In this document: piece after piece, positions 1-8,841 of the stretch | Layout of the letters: each line of letters opens with the position of its first letter | Numbering within the stretch: position 1 is the first letter of the stretch | Origin: Clostridia bacterium | Lineage (GTDB): Bacteria > Bacillota > Clostridia > UBA1381 | DNA length: 64,000 nucleotides | NCBI GenBank assembly: GCA_017443895.1 | Contig: JAFSXU010000064.1 | Location: 25,313-89,312 of the forward strand | Direction: 5' to 3' | Program-made: the position numbers and the translations under genes | Notes under the pieces: generated by a model | Seen by the model: the letters and a program-made list of their open reading frames with translations, nothing else | Told to the model about the DNA's origin: nothing | Databases searched by the model: none

Positions 1-181
1 GCTTCCGGATACAAAAATCCGTATCAGTGATAAAATCATCTTAAACGATACCTATATTAAATCGCTTTTCGATTTCAAAAAGCAAAATACGGATAACGAG
101 TACATTTATCTTGGCTGTGAGGTGGTTCTTTTACCGTACCAAAACCATCAAAAATTCATACTTATGGGGGTGGTGCGTTAA
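1..181 (+). CDS. Phage tail protein, XkdR/DUF2577-like, 3' end only
   Basis: An open frame enters from the left edge and ends at a TAA (179-181) that overlaps the ATG of the next gene. About 59 residues are visible, ending in a beta-rich stretch (YIYLGCEVVLLPYQ, then KFILMGVV) typical of small tail/baseplate proteins of the DUF2577 type. The identification leans on gene order: in PBSX-like phages xkdR lies directly before xkdS, xkdT and xkdU, and the next three genes match those families in that order. The start lies outside the window. The family call is an inference from a short fragment. Confidence 0.55.
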   Translation, partial: LPDTKIRISDKIILNDTYIKSLFDFKKQNTDNEYIYLGCEVVLLPYQNHQKFILMGVVR

Positions 182-606
182 TGTTTCCCGAAACAAACGA
201 TATTGCTTTCACTTCATCAGCGGACAGCTTCGGCACAAAGTCATATCTATTTGACTTTAATACGGGTGATTTTGTTGTTCGTGACGGAAAGCTCATAGAG
301 TGTGACGGCATTGATGCTGTGAAAGTTTGGATTGAGAAAATCCTGCGTACGGAAAAAGGCAGATTTCACATATATGACAATACCGAATACGGAGCGCATC
401 TTGAGGACTTAATTATCGGCAACAGTTATACTGTAGCCTTTATTGAATCGGAGCTTAAGCGTGAAATAGAAGATGCCATTTTGCAAATTCCACAAATACG
501 CTCTGTATCTAATATCAAAATAACACGAGGTATAAACTCATTAACCGTCGAACTGGAGGTGAAGCTTAATGACACAGGAGGAAATTCTATCACGGTTACT
601 GTCTGA
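181..606 (+). CDS. Baseplate wedge protein, XkdS-like (DUF2634, gp25-type)
   Basis: A 141-residue protein with the features of the DUF2634/XkdS family: an N-terminal beta hairpin followed by a helix and sheet module related to T4 gp25, including the segment EKILRTEKGRFHIYDNTEYG (about residues 51-70). Family members form part of the baseplate wedge of contractile-tailed phages and phage-like particles. The ATG overlaps the preceding stop codon, and the gene overlaps the next by about 38 bases, so the genes are probably translationally coupled. It is part of the late tail operon. No defects are seen. Confidence 0.8.
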   Translation: MFPETNDIAFTSSADSFGTKSYLFDFNTGDFVVRDGKLIECDGIDAVKVWIEKILRTEKGRFHIYDNTEYGAHLEDLIIGNSYTVAFIESELKREIEDAILQIPQIRSVSNIKITRGINSLTVELEVKLNDTGGNSITVTV

Positions 607-1603
607 CATTTCAAATGAGTACGACAAAACAGTCGGCTCATTTTTTTATGATGTAGAAAAGCCTGTATCAGAGGAGCTTGAAGCAGTATACGAAAAAGTT
701 ACAGATATATTAAAAAACGGCTTTGCAAAAACCGCCGAAGGCAAATACCTTGACAACAAGGTATTGGAGCAAGGCATAACCCGAAAGCCTGCCACCTCAT
801 CAACGGTGACAGTAAAAATATCGGGGACACAAAACAGCGGTATTTCCATTGGTGATAAGGTGGCATCTGACGAGCTTGTGTTCACCGTTATAGAAAACGC
901 AACTCTCAATGAAAATGGCACAGCTTATGTTCTGGCAAGCTGTGATACCACGGGCAGTATAGGCAATATCCCCATTGGCGCAATCAATAAGTTCCCTGTA
1001 ACATTGCCGGGACTTGTAGCTGTTACAAACGAGGAAGCGGCAACAGGCGGTTATGACGAGGAAACAGACGACGAGCTTCGTGAAAGGTATTTTGAAAAAG
1101 TGTATCTTCCTGCCACATCGGGAAGTAAACACCACTATGTTGCATGGGCAAAGGAGGTAAGCGGTGTCGGTGATGCAAAATGTATACCGCTTTGGAACGG
1201 CAACGGAACGGTTAAGGTGATTATCATAAATAAGGACAAGGGCGCGGCGGATACTGATTTAATAGACGAGGTCGCATCGCATATTGAGGATAACCGACCT
1301 ATAGGCGCATCTGTTACGGTTGAGAGCGCAATACCGCTGCCGATAAATATATCCGTATCACCCGTTCTTGCAAGCGGGGTAACGGAAGAAACAGCAATAG
1401 AGCAAATATCTAAAACCGTTAGCGCATTCTTACAAAAGAGCGCCTTTTCATCAACATACATATCCTTTGCGCAGATAGGCGGTTGTATCTTAAATTGTGA
1501 CGGTATCACGGATTATACCAATCTTACCATTAACGGCGGTACGGAAAATATAGAAGTTTCCGAAACCTCCGTGCCTGTTTTGGGAGGTGTTACGATTGTT
1601 TGA
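569..1603 (+). CDS. Baseplate J family protein, XkdT-like
   Basis: A 344-residue baseplate J-like protein. The family builds the baseplate periphery in contractile tails and links wedge to central hub. The N-terminal helical part (residues 1-75) with KYLDNKVLEQGITRKPAT is typical, followed by beta domains with the hallmark TGGYDEETDDELRERYFE (about residues 151-168). It starts inside the preceding gene behind the SD-like GGAGGTGAAGC. It is full length for the family and intact. It sits between XkdS-like and XkdU-like genes, as in PBSX. Confidence 0.9.
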   Translation: MTQEEILSRLLSDISNEYDKTVGSFFYDVEKPVSEELEAVYEKVTDILKNGFAKTAEGKYLDNKVLEQGITRKPATSSTVTVKISGTQNSGISIGDKVASDELVFTVIENATLNENGTAYVLASCDTTGSIGNIPIGAINKFPVTLPGLVAVTNEEAATGGYDEETDDELRERYFEKVYLPATSGSKHHYVAWAKEVSGVGDAKCIPLWNGNGTVKVIIINKDKGAADTDLIDEVASHIEDNRPIGASVTVESAIPLPINISVSPVLASGVTEETAIEQISKTVSAFLQKSAFSSTYISFAQIGGCILNCDGITDYTNLTINGGTENIEVSETSVPVLGGVTIV

Positions 1604-2237
1604 GGGTATGCCGAACTACTATAAAAAATCTTTGGTAATGAAAGAAATTGTAGACAGTATTGAAACGGAATTCAGTCGGTTACAAAATGAAATGGTTTTG
1701 ACCGAAAATCAGTTCTTTGTTTTGCTATCTGACCGTGATATATCAGAGCATGAAAAAGATGTAGGACTTATGCCAGATACCGCTTCGGACATAGACACTC
1801 GCAGAGGCAGAGTATTGTCAAAACTCCGTGGCACAGGAACGGTTACAAAAGCCATGATGAAGAATGTGGCGGCTTCGTTTGTAAACGGCGCTATTGAGGT
1901 TATAGAATACCCTACCGAATACGCCTTTGCCGTTAAGTTTAAATCAAAGACAGGCGTTCCATACAACCTTTCGGATATACAGGCAATGATTGAGGAGATA
2001 AAGCCTGCGCACCTTGCGGTTGAATATATCTTTACCTACAGGCTATGGCAGGATATTAAGGACGAGCTTGACACATGGGATACGGTAAACGAATATACAT
2101 GGGAGTATTTGCTTGTATATGAAGTACCCAAATCTGTTATGGTACGGGATAAGGGTATATATTTCTGTCCTGACTATAACGGCAATGCAAAGGTTGTATG
2201 GGACGGAAACAGAGCGTATGCAAGGAAGGAGGAATAG
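1596..2237 (+). CDS. Tail protein, XkdU/YmfQ-like (DUF2313)
   Basis: A protein of about 213 residues resembling the XkdU/YmfQ (DUF2313) family that follows baseplate J in Gram-positive contractile phages and helps complete the baseplate. The family pattern is visible as an N-terminal helical part, then DTRRGRVLSKLRGTGTVTK, then an IEEIKPAHLAVEY segment. The chosen start is a TTG at 1596, eight bases after GGAGG (1583-1587). An ATG at 1608 and a GTG at 1587 are alternatives. It overlaps the end of the baseplate J gene by a few bases. Confidence 0.8.
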   Translation: MFEGMPNYYKKSLVMKEIVDSIETEFSRLQNEMVLTENQFFVLLSDRDISEHEKDVGLMPDTASDIDTRRGRVLSKLRGTGTVTKAMMKNVAASFVNGAIEVIEYPTEYAFAVKFKSKTGVPYNLSDIQAMIEEIKPAHLAVEYIFTYRLWQDIKDELDTWDTVNEYTWEYLLVYEVPKSVMVRDKGIYFCPDYNGNAKVVWDGNRAYARKEE

Positions 2238-2240
2238 GAA

Positions 2241-4175
2241 ATGGCAGACATACATCCTAACGATATAGGTCTTGCTACATATGCAGATGTGGGAAATGTG
2301 GACAGACTAAAAACATCAGCTAAAAACATAGTAGATGCGATAAATGAGGTATATCAAAACTGCGATAGTGATACGGCAGATACTATACACCAGTTGTATG
2401 TTGAGGGCGAGAATAATGTAATACTTGGCAAAGGCAATGTCGTATACGGTAACAACAACCTTGTTATCGGTAATGACAACATCATTGTCGGAGATAATAT
2501 TAACTTAATAGGCAATGCTAAATCTGTATATACGGTGCCAAACCAATATTTTAGCATTACGGATATTGAGGCGCCTGACACTATACATTTTGATAACTAT
2601 GATTATTCTGCAAAGGAATATGTACCCGTACCGTTTGTTACAGGAGATAAGGTTATCATTACCTTTAATCTTAGCTGGGCAAACGATACCTGGACGGATT
2701 GGATAAGCTACAAGACAGAGCCGCAGGTATGTGAAATTCAAGAAATCGGAACAAACTATGCAATAGTATCGGGACTTAATATGGACTTTGAACCGCCCGA
2801 TGATGTGCATACCAATTTTGAAGAGCCGTATTGCAGCGACTTTATCGTTCTAAACTCAGACTATTCATATACCGGTACAAAGAGTTCAATTATCTTAGGC
2901 TCAAATGCAGACGGTACAAACAGTGTTACCTTTAATAACGGCTCTGTAAAATCAGGCAATTCAGCCTTTGTAGCAAACCACGGCATTGTATCGGGTGATG
3001 ACTCTTCGGCGTTTGGTAAATCTACAGTAATCGCAAAAACAGCATTTTCTGCAAATGAGGCTAAAAACGAGGGTGTGGCATCTGCCGCATTCAACCATGC
3101 GTATGTATCCGCGCCGTACTCGTTTGGCTTGGGATATTATTCACGGGCATTCGGAAGAATTCTAAGATGCCGTTCACTTAACAAGGATCAAAAAACTATC
3201 ACTTTAGACTCCGGACAGCGCACTGATAACTTAGTCGGGAAAAAGATATATATACGCTACTACAACAGAGCAAACTCCTGCGCTTTTTTAGAGGCAACAA
3301 TAGAAAGCGTGTATGGGGATATCCTAACGCTTACCGGTGTGGAATTCCCTGCCGATATGCAACACCCCGACTCCTATGCGTTTGTTGAAAATACCACTAC
3401 TGTATACGGCTTTTCAAATACAGCGGGCGGCAGTATGAGCGCTGCCGCAAACAGGAACAGCCTTGCATACGGAGAACGGGTATTATCGGTAGCTGAAGGC
3501 GCAGTTACATTCGGGAAGAACGGAAACAATACATACGATTATTCCATAGCCCTTGCAAACGGCAGTTCATTACAGAACAAAGGCCTTGCTTTCTTGGTAC
3601 AGTCAACAGGTGATGTTTCCGCAGACGGTGCATACACCTCACCCTGCGCCGATTATGCCGAGTTTTTTGAATGGACAGACCAAAACCCCGATAATGAGGA
3701 CAGAACAGGATATTTTGTAAAGCTTCTGGGTGATAAGATAGTAAAATGTGATGATTTTGATGTACCTTTGGGTGTAATTTCCGTAACGCCTGCCATTGTC
3801 GGTGACAGTGGAGAAATGCACTGGCAAGGTAAGTTTGTAACGGACGACTTTGGGCGTGTACAATATCATGATGTGGTCATTCCCGCAGAATTTGATGAGG
3901 AAGGCAACATCATAAACGAAGAACATATGGAAACACAGCCTATTCTAAACCCCGACTGGAGCCCTGATACAGAATACATACCTCGAAAAGACCGTAAAGA
4001 GTGGGCAACGGTCGGTGTACTTGGCAAACTCGTTGTATACGATGACGGAACACTAAATCCCGGTGATATTTGCAGATGCGGTAATGGCGGTATAGCGGTA
4101 AAGTCCATTGAGAACGGTTATCCTGTGCTTAAAAGAGTAGCAGATGACAAGGTTTTAATTTGGTTCAGGGGGTGA
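2241..4175 (+). CDS. Phage tail/side-fibre protein with C-terminal Peptidase_G2 autoprotease domain
   Basis: A 644-residue structural protein. Residues about 50-95 carry short glycine/asparagine repeats (VVYGNNNLVIGNDNIIVG) expected of a left-handed beta-helix. Residues about 225-310 and 395-450 carry YadA-head-like A-x-G repeats (SSAFGKS, YSFGLGYYSRAFG). The C-terminal part from about residue 465 matches the Peptidase_G2 (IMC autoproteolytic cleavage) family, with DYAEFFEW, EDRTGYFVKL and GKLVVYDDGT. That domain acts as an intramolecular chaperone for trimeric phage appendages and cleaves itself off. A good SD (AAGGAGG) precedes the ATG. Receptor binding is an inference from position and architecture. 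Confidence 0.8.
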   Translation: MADIHPNDIGLATYADVGNVDRLKTSAKNIVDAINEVYQNCDSDTADTIHQLYVEGENNVILGKGNVVYGNNNLVIGNDNIIVGDNINLIGNAKSVYTVPNQYFSITDIEAPDTIHFDNYDYSAKEYVPVPFVTGDKVIITFNLSWANDTWTDWISYKTEPQVCEIQEIGTNYAIVSGLNMDFEPPDDVHTNFEEPYCSDFIVLNSDYSYTGTKSSIILGSNADGTNSVTFNNGSVKSGNSAFVANHGIVSGDDSSAFGKSTVIAKTAFSANEAKNEGVASAAFNHAYVSAPYSFGLGYYSRAFGRILRCRSLNKDQKTITLDSGQRTDNLVGKKIYIRYYNRANSCAFLEATIESVYGDILTLTGVEFPADMQHPDSYAFVENTTTVYGFSNTAGGSMSAAANRNSLAYGERVLSVAEGAVTFGKNGNNTYDYSIALANGSSLQNKGLAFLVQSTGDVSADGAYTSPCADYAEFFEWTDQNPDNEDRTGYFVKLLGDKIVKCDDFDVPLGVISVTPAIVGDSGEMHWQGKFVTDDFGRVQYHDVVIPAEFDEEGNIINEEHMETQPILNPDWSPDTEYIPRKDRKEWATVGVLGKLVVYDDGTLNPGDICRCGNGGIAVKSIENGYPVLKRVADDKVLIWFRG

Positions 4176-4180
4176 TTGAT

Positions 4181-4801
4181 ATGCCAAAAGAAACAGCAAA
4201 CTACAGCTTTAAAAAACCATTGTATACGGAGAATGCGGATATTGCGGTACTTAACGAGAACTTAGACGAGATTGACTTGGCGCTTACCCCGTCCGTGTCC
4301 GCCACAAACGCCCCTCAGAGCGATTCTGTTGGTGGCAGGCTATCAGTTGTCCTTGGTTGGCTTGCAAACCGAATAAAGGCAATAACAGGGCTATCGTCTT
4401 GGCAAGGTGAACCGTCTGTTACCTTGGAGGACTGTAAAAACCATATACAAAACGGCGCTCATGCCACAGCAACACATGCATCAAGCGGATTTATGAGCGC
4501 TGTGGATAAAACTGTGCTTGATAATGCCACACCGAACAACACGGGCGGTAGATTGGTAGCTCGTGATGTAAACGGCAGAGCAAAAATGAACAATCCTATA
4601 GAAGATCATGACATCGCAAACAAAACATATGTGGATACAAACTTTGCAAGAAAGAACGCCGATACACAAATGACAGCAAGGCTTATCGCTCAGTCAAACA
4701 CTGCGTATGAGACTAAGCAGGTTAGGAATATCGTATTCTGGACAAGCGGTACTACTCCGCCTGTAACAGGTAACGGTGATATTATTATCAAGATATTTTG
4801 A
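4181..4801 (+). CDS. Phage tail fibre-type protein
   Basis: About 206 residues from the ATG at 4181, which follows a GGGGGTG Shine-Dalgarno. The N-terminus ETANYSFKKPLYTENADIAV followed by LNENLDEIDLAL is typical of Gram-positive phage tail-fibre attachment segments. The middle has HATATHASSGFMSAVDKTVLD, a motif common in tail fibres, and then IEDHDIANKTYVDTNFARKN, a repeat type shared by many fibre proteins. It overlaps the end of the preceding structural gene and is probably part of the host-recognition apparatus. The precise role is unknown. Confidence 0.7.
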   Translation: MPKETANYSFKKPLYTENADIAVLNENLDEIDLALTPSVSATNAPQSDSVGGRLSVVLGWLANRIKAITGLSSWQGEPSVTLEDCKNHIQNGAHATATHASSGFMSAVDKTVLDNATPNNTGGRLVARDVNGRAKMNNPIEDHDIANKTYVDTNFARKNADTQMTARLIAQSNTAYETKQVRNIVFWTSGTTPPVTGNGDIIIKIF

Positions 4802-4812
4802 GGTATCAGAAT

Positions 4813-5676
4813 ATGGCAACTATTAACTTTACATATGATTATCCCTACACTTATTACGATGAAGAAAAAGGGCGCTTTACATGTCACTTGTCAACAGGCA
4901 GAGCAACTCTTAACGGCTGTTATACATATCCAATACAGTTTAACTCTACTGTTCCCAAATGTTCGCGCATTACCATTGAACTTGAAGTTACAAACACCGG
5001 CAGTGTTACGGTGCTTGGCAGGGACTGGGATATATACACATATAACGAGGTGAACGGTTGGAGAAAAGCTACCAAGTTTACTATGCCCTCTGACGGAAAA
5101 TGCAGTGTAGACTGTATATTCCAAACCGCAACTAACATTTCAAGGCTTGCATGCGTTCCCTCATCTGACCCCGGTTCAAGGGCGCAATGGTCATTAAGCT
5201 GTTCAATAAACCGTATGACCATTACAGAGGCACTTCCCGTACAGGAGCTTGATACGGGAGTATTCCATTACGGAGTGTTTCTGTATAATTTCGGGGTAAA
5301 GACTGATGTGGCAGAGGTTTTTGTAAATATGGCCGGTTTGCTTGTAAGGGTATCTGACATATTCGTGAATATTGATGATGAATTAAGAGCTGTTTCCTCT
5401 GTTTACTCAGCTTATCTTAAAACCGAAACAGAGAGTATATCCTTATACAGGTTTATACCGCAAAAAAGCGGTACTTACCGAATACAGAACAAACGGTTAT
5501 CGGGCGATCATGAAATACGGTTATATGACAGTAATTTTATGCAGATAGCCGATGAGTATTTTTATTCAAAGAGCTTTCCTTTAGAGGAAGGCTCTGCTTA
5601 TTATATAACCATAACACATTATTATGCGAACACCGATACAGGTGAGAGCTACTTACAAATTTACAAGGAGGACTGA
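4813..5676 (+). CDS. Phage appendage protein with PPC-like C-terminal beta domain
   Basis: About 287 residues, starting at the ATG at 4813; a TTG at 4798 is possible. No enzymatic motif is seen. The N-terminal half is a beta-rich domain of unknown family. The C-terminal 75 residues (LYRFIPQKSGTYRIQNKRL, HEIRLYD, YYITITHYY) look like a bacterial pre-peptidase C-terminal (PPC) type domain, a beta-sandwich often involved in binding. It lies between the tail-fibre gene and the holin, where receptor-binding or baseplate accessory proteins are usual. That function is an inference from position. Confidence 0.6.
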   Translation: MATINFTYDYPYTYYDEEKGRFTCHLSTGRATLNGCYTYPIQFNSTVPKCSRITIELEVTNTGSVTVLGRDWDIYTYNEVNGWRKATKFTMPSDGKCSVDCIFQTATNISRLACVPSSDPGSRAQWSLSCSINRMTITEALPVQELDTGVFHYGVFLYNFGVKTDVAEVFVNMAGLLVRVSDIFVNIDDELRAVSSVYSAYLKTETESISLYRFIPQKSGTYRIQNKRLSGDHEIRLYDSNFMQIADEYFYSKSFPLEEGSAYYITITHYYANTDTGESYLQIYKED

Positions 5677-5681
5677 TTTTT

Positions 5682-6092
5682 ATGAAAGATTTATGGAACA
5701 CATCACAGTTTATATTTGCCGCTATAGGCGGTTGGCTCGGTTGGTTTCTGGGCGGATGCGACGGGTTATTGTATGCTCTTGTCGCATTTGTTGTACTTGA
5801 TTATATAACGGGACTAATGTGCGCTATATCGGATAAGAGATTATCGAGCGAGGCAGGCTTTAGGGGCATATGCAAGAAGGCGCTTATCTTTGCGCTTGTG
5901 GGAATGGGACATATCCTTGATACGCATATTATCGGTTCAGGCTCGGTTTTAAGAACGGCGGTAATATTCTTCTATATCTCAAACGAGGGTGTTTCGCTGT
6001 TGGAGAATGCAACGCATTTAGGATTGCCCGTGCCAAAGAAGATAAAGATTATCTTAGAGCAGTTACACGACAGAAGCGAGAAGGAGGACTGA
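5682..6092 (+). CDS. Phage holin (Phage_holin_4 type)
   Basis: A 136-residue membrane protein of the phage holin 4 (toxin secretion/phage lysis holin) family. Three hydrophobic segments are visible: about residues 10-45 (FIFAAIGGWLGWFLGG and on), 62-80 (ICKKALIFALVGMGHIL) and 86-105 (VLRTAVIFFYISNEGVSLLE). The family signature FVVLDYITGLMCAI is present near residue 45. Holins form the timed membrane lesion that lets endolysin reach the wall. An AGGAGG site lies upstream, and the amidase gene follows after three bases, the usual lysis cassette. Confidence 0.9.
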   Translation: MKDLWNTSQFIFAAIGGWLGWFLGGCDGLLYALVAFVVLDYITGLMCAISDKRLSSEAGFRGICKKALIFALVGMGHILDTHIIGSGSVLRTAVIFFYISNEGVSLLENATHLGLPVPKKIKIILEQLHDRSEKED

Positions 6093-6095
6093 TAT

Positions 6096-6929
6096 ATGCA
6101 GATAGTAAAGAGTATCCTTACAAATAACCCATGCTACAAAGCTGGCAGGAAAATATCCGTTAAGGGGCTTATGCTGCACAGCGTGGGCTGTCCACAACCA
6201 AGCGCCCGTGTCTTTGTACAAAGCTGGAACGGACCAAACTATAACAGCGCTTGTGTGCATGCCTTTATTGATGCGAATACCGGCGTGGTATATCAGACTT
6301 TGCCCTGGGACCACAGGGGCTGGCATGGCGGCGGTAGTTCAAACAATACACATATCGGAGTTGAGATGTGCGAGCCTTCCGTAATCAAGTATACGGGAGG
6401 CTCTTCGTTTACCTGCTCGGATAAGGCAAAGGCGCAGGAGTGTGTAAAAAGGACATATGACAGTGCGGTAGAGCTTTTTGCAATGCTGTGTACCATGTTT
6501 AATCTTAACCCAATGCGGGATATTGTATCGCATAAAGAGGGATACGCATTGGGCATTGCTACAAACCACGGTGATCCTGAACATTTATGGCGTGGTGTGG
6601 GACTGAATTATACAATGGACAGTTTTAGAGCCGATGTTAAAAAGAAGATGGAAAATAAGGAGGATGAACCTATGACTAATGACGAAAGAAAAAAATTTAA
6701 CGCGCTTGTTGATGCAGTTGGTACGCTTACAAAGAAGGTGGATAAGCTTGAGCATAAAATGATTTACTCGTGGGTGGATGAGAATATGCCTGATTGGGCA
6801 GTAGCGACCGTTACAAAGCTAAAGAAGAAAGGATACTTGCAGGGCGACAAGCAAGGCAAGCTAAACCTTGATGATAATATGCTGCGTATGCTTGTAATAA
6901 ACGACAGAGCCGGGATTTACGGTGAATAA
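6096..6929 (+). CDS. Endolysin, N-acetylmuramoyl-L-alanine amidase (Amidase_2)
   Basis: A 277-residue lysis enzyme that cuts the amide bond between N-acetylmuramic acid and L-alanine in peptidoglycan. The N-terminal 170 residues form an Amidase_2/PGRP domain with candidate zinc ligands in GLMLHSVG (His28) and in the ATNHGDPEHLW region. HIGVEMCEP is the family core strand. Residues about 190-225 form a charged helical linker. The C-terminal part (NMPDWAVATVTKLKKKGYLQ, then DDNMLRMLVI) resembles an SLH-like or wall-binding repeat. It sits directly after the holin. No signal peptide is present, consistent with holin-dependent release. Confidence 0.9.
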   Translation: MQIVKSILTNNPCYKAGRKISVKGLMLHSVGCPQPSARVFVQSWNGPNYNSACVHAFIDANTGVVYQTLPWDHRGWHGGGSSNNTHIGVEMCEPSVIKYTGGSSFTCSDKAKAQECVKRTYDSAVELFAMLCTMFNLNPMRDIVSHKEGYALGIATNHGDPEHLWRGVGLNYTMDSFRADVKKKMENKEDEPMTNDERKKFNALVDAVGTLTKKVDKLEHKMIYSWVDENMPDWAVATVTKLKKKGYLQGDKQGKLNLDDNMLRMLVINDRAGIYGE

Positions 6930-6965
6930 GTTTTAGTTGATAATGCAGTAAAACGGAGGACATTT

Positions 6966-7376
6966 ATGACATCGGAACAAAAGTACGATATTGATAGGTT
7001 ACAGCAACGGGGAATGGGTTATCGCAAGATAGCATCGGAGCTTGGAGTTTCTCCGAACACCGTAAAATCGTATTTAAGAAGAAATCAAAACTCAACTAAA
7101 GAAATACAGGGAGTATGTAAGCAGTGCAAAAAGCCTGTGAAGCAGACACCTCATAAAAAAGCAAAAGTGTTCTGTTCCAATTATTGCCGAAGCAAATGGT
7201 GGCGAAATAATACGGACTTAGTTGAGAGTAAGGCTTGTGTTGTGACAATATGCAAAGGGTGCGGCAAAGAATTTATCACTTACAAATGCCAAAAACGAAG
7301 TTTTTGTTCAAGAAGGTGTTATGTTCAATCATTAAATAATGAGAAAGGTATGGGCAGTTACAATGATGAAAAATGA
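6966..7376 (+). CDS. HTH and zinc-ribbon protein associated with the recombinase cassette
   Basis: A 136-residue putative DNA-binding protein. Residues 1-40 form a sigma-70 region-4/resolvase-like helix-turn-helix (YRKIASELGVSPNTVKSYLR). Two cysteine clusters follow: CKQCKKP with VFCSNYCRSKWW, and CKGCGKEF with SFCSRRCY, resembling FCS-type zinc ribbons. Genes of this kind are common just upstream of large serine recombinases in clostridial prophages and transposons, where a role in regulating excision or integration seems likely but is not established. An SD (GGAGG) precedes the ATG. Confidence 0.65.
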   Translation: MTSEQKYDIDRLQQRGMGYRKIASELGVSPNTVKSYLRRNQNSTKEIQGVCKQCKKPVKQTPHKKAKVFCSNYCRSKWWRNNTDLVESKACVVTICKGCGKEFITYKCQKRSFCSRRCYVQSLNNEKGMGSYNDEK

Positions 7377-7527
7377 TTATCTTGAAAAGGTATCGTCTTA
7401 CAGGCGGGCTATGTCGCTTGCCGGAAGTATGAGGGTGCGGGGTATTATTTCTGAAAAAGAGTACGATAAAATTGATACAATCATGGCAGATAAATACGGT
7501 ATATCTTTGGTAAGTATATTCCGATAA
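7363..7527 (+). CDS. Small SHOCT-like protein
   Basis: About 54 residues from the ATG at 7363; an in-frame ATG at 7339 would add eight residues. It overlaps the end of the preceding gene. The core SLAGSMRVRGIISEKEYDKI followed by MADKYGISLVSIFR resembles short helical SHOCT-type proteins commonly encoded between an HTH protein and serine recombinases in clostridial mobile elements. The function is unknown. A role as a small accessory factor for the recombinases is an inference from conserved context only. Confidence 0.5.
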   Translation: MMKNDYLEKVSSYRRAMSLAGSMRVRGIISEKEYDKIDTIMADKYGISLVSIFR

Positions 7528-7584
7528 ATTTCTTGATGTTATGCGGTATAAGAGGTAATATGCTATCCGAAGGGAGAGGGACAT

Positions 7585-8841
7585 ATGGGAAAAACCATAA
7601 CTAAAATTGAAAAAAGCATACCGGATAAAATAATCCTGAAAAGAGTAGCCGCATATGTCAGAGTATCAAGCGGAAAGGATGCAATGCTTCATTCACTTTC
7701 GGCACAGGTAAGCTATTACAGCGACATGATACAACACCACAAGGGTTGGGTATATGTTGGGGTGTATGCTGATGAAGCCTTTACCGGAACAAAGGATACA
7801 AGAGATAATTTCCAAAGACTGCTCGCTGATTGCAGGAAGGGTAAGATTGACTGTGTGATCACAAAATCAATATCAAGGTTTGCAAGAAATACTGTAACGT
7901 TGCTACAAACCGTAAGGGAGCTAAAAAGCCTGGGAATTGATGTGTATTTTGAGGAGCAGAATATACATTCAATGAGTTCTGACGGTGAGCTTATGCTTAC
8001 TATACTTGCATCATACGCTCAGGAGGAAAGCAGATCGGTTTCTGAAAACTGCAAGTGGCGGATACGGCACAAATTTGAAGAAGGGATTGAACATCACTTT
8101 ACATTGTACGGATATGAAAAGGTTGATGGTGAAATCAAGATAAAAGACGGTGAGGCAGAGGTTGTCCGAGAAATATTTAAATGCTATCTATCGGGTATGG
8201 GTATAACAAAAATTGCGAAAAAGCTTAGACAAGATAATATTCCTTCACCAAAAGGTAGCTCATGGACATTATCGTCTGTCAGAAATGTTTTAATAAACGA
8301 AAAGTATATGGGTGATATGATGTTACAAAAATACTATACCAAAGACCATTTATGTAAAAGGTCAAGATGTAACAACGGTGAACTACCAAAATACTATGTT
8401 GAAGAAACGCATCCCGCCATAATTTCTAAAGAGGACTTTGAAAAAGTGCAGAAAATATTTTCAAGCAAAAATAATAGTATGGGAGCTTTAAGATATGATT
8501 ATGATTTTAAAGGCATAGTGTTTTGCGGATGCTGTGGGCGGAATTATGTGCGGAAGAAAAATTATAAAAAATATGTGTGGAAATGCAGTGCATATAGCAA
8601 AAACAGTCGTGAATTTTGCGTCTCAAAACAAATACCCGACAGTATTCTTCATGAACTTTCAGACAGTTTTGAAAAGGAGATTGAAAAGATTATAGTATTA
8701 CCAAACAACGATGTAAAATTTGTTTTTGCGGATAAAAGCGAAACAACAAAGCATTGGGTTCAGCCCTCCCGTGCAGACAGCTGGACTTACGAAATGAAAG
8801 AAGAAGCGAAAAGAAAGTCATTGGAGCGGGGTGAAATGTAA
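7585..8841 (+). CDS. Large serine recombinase, first of a tandem pair
   Basis: A 418-residue site-specific recombinase. The resolvase catalytic domain (residues about 18-160) holds the candidate nucleophile Ser28 in AAYVRVSSG and the conserved ITKSISRFARNT. The Recombinase domain (about 170-285) follows, with YYVEETHPAIISKEDFEKVQ. A zinc ribbon follows (FCGCCGRNY, WKCSAY, FCVSK). The long C-terminal coiled coil of classic large serine integrases is largely missing, so the protein is about 100 residues shorter than its neighbour. The stop codon overlaps the next ATG (TAATG), so the two are co-translated and may act together. It probably integrates or excises the element. Confidence 0.9.
   Translation: MGKTITKIEKSIPDKIILKRVAAYVRVSSGKDAMLHSLSAQVSYYSDMIQHHKGWVYVGVYADEAFTGTKDTRDNFQRLLADCRKGKIDCVITKSISRFARNTVTLLQTVRELKSLGIDVYFEEQNIHSMSSDGELMLTILASYAQEESRSVSENCKWRIRHKFEEGIEHHFTLYGYEKVDGEIKIKDGEAEVVREIFKCYLSGMGITKIAKKLRQDNIPSPKGSSWTLSSVRNVLINEKYMGDMMLQKYYTKDHLCKRSRCNNGELPKYYVEETHPAIISKEDFEKVQKIFSSKNNSMGALRYDYDFKGIVFCGCCGRNYVRKKNYKKYVWKCSAYSKNSREFCVSKQIPDSILHELSDSFEKEIEKIIVLPNNDVKFVFADKSETTKHWVQPSRADSWTYEMKEEAKRKSLERGEM

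Noticed and set aside
6096..6929. Amidase as a host cell-wall enzyme
   Set aside because: No signal peptide and it directly follows a holin inside a tail-gene operon, so a phage endolysin is the better reading.
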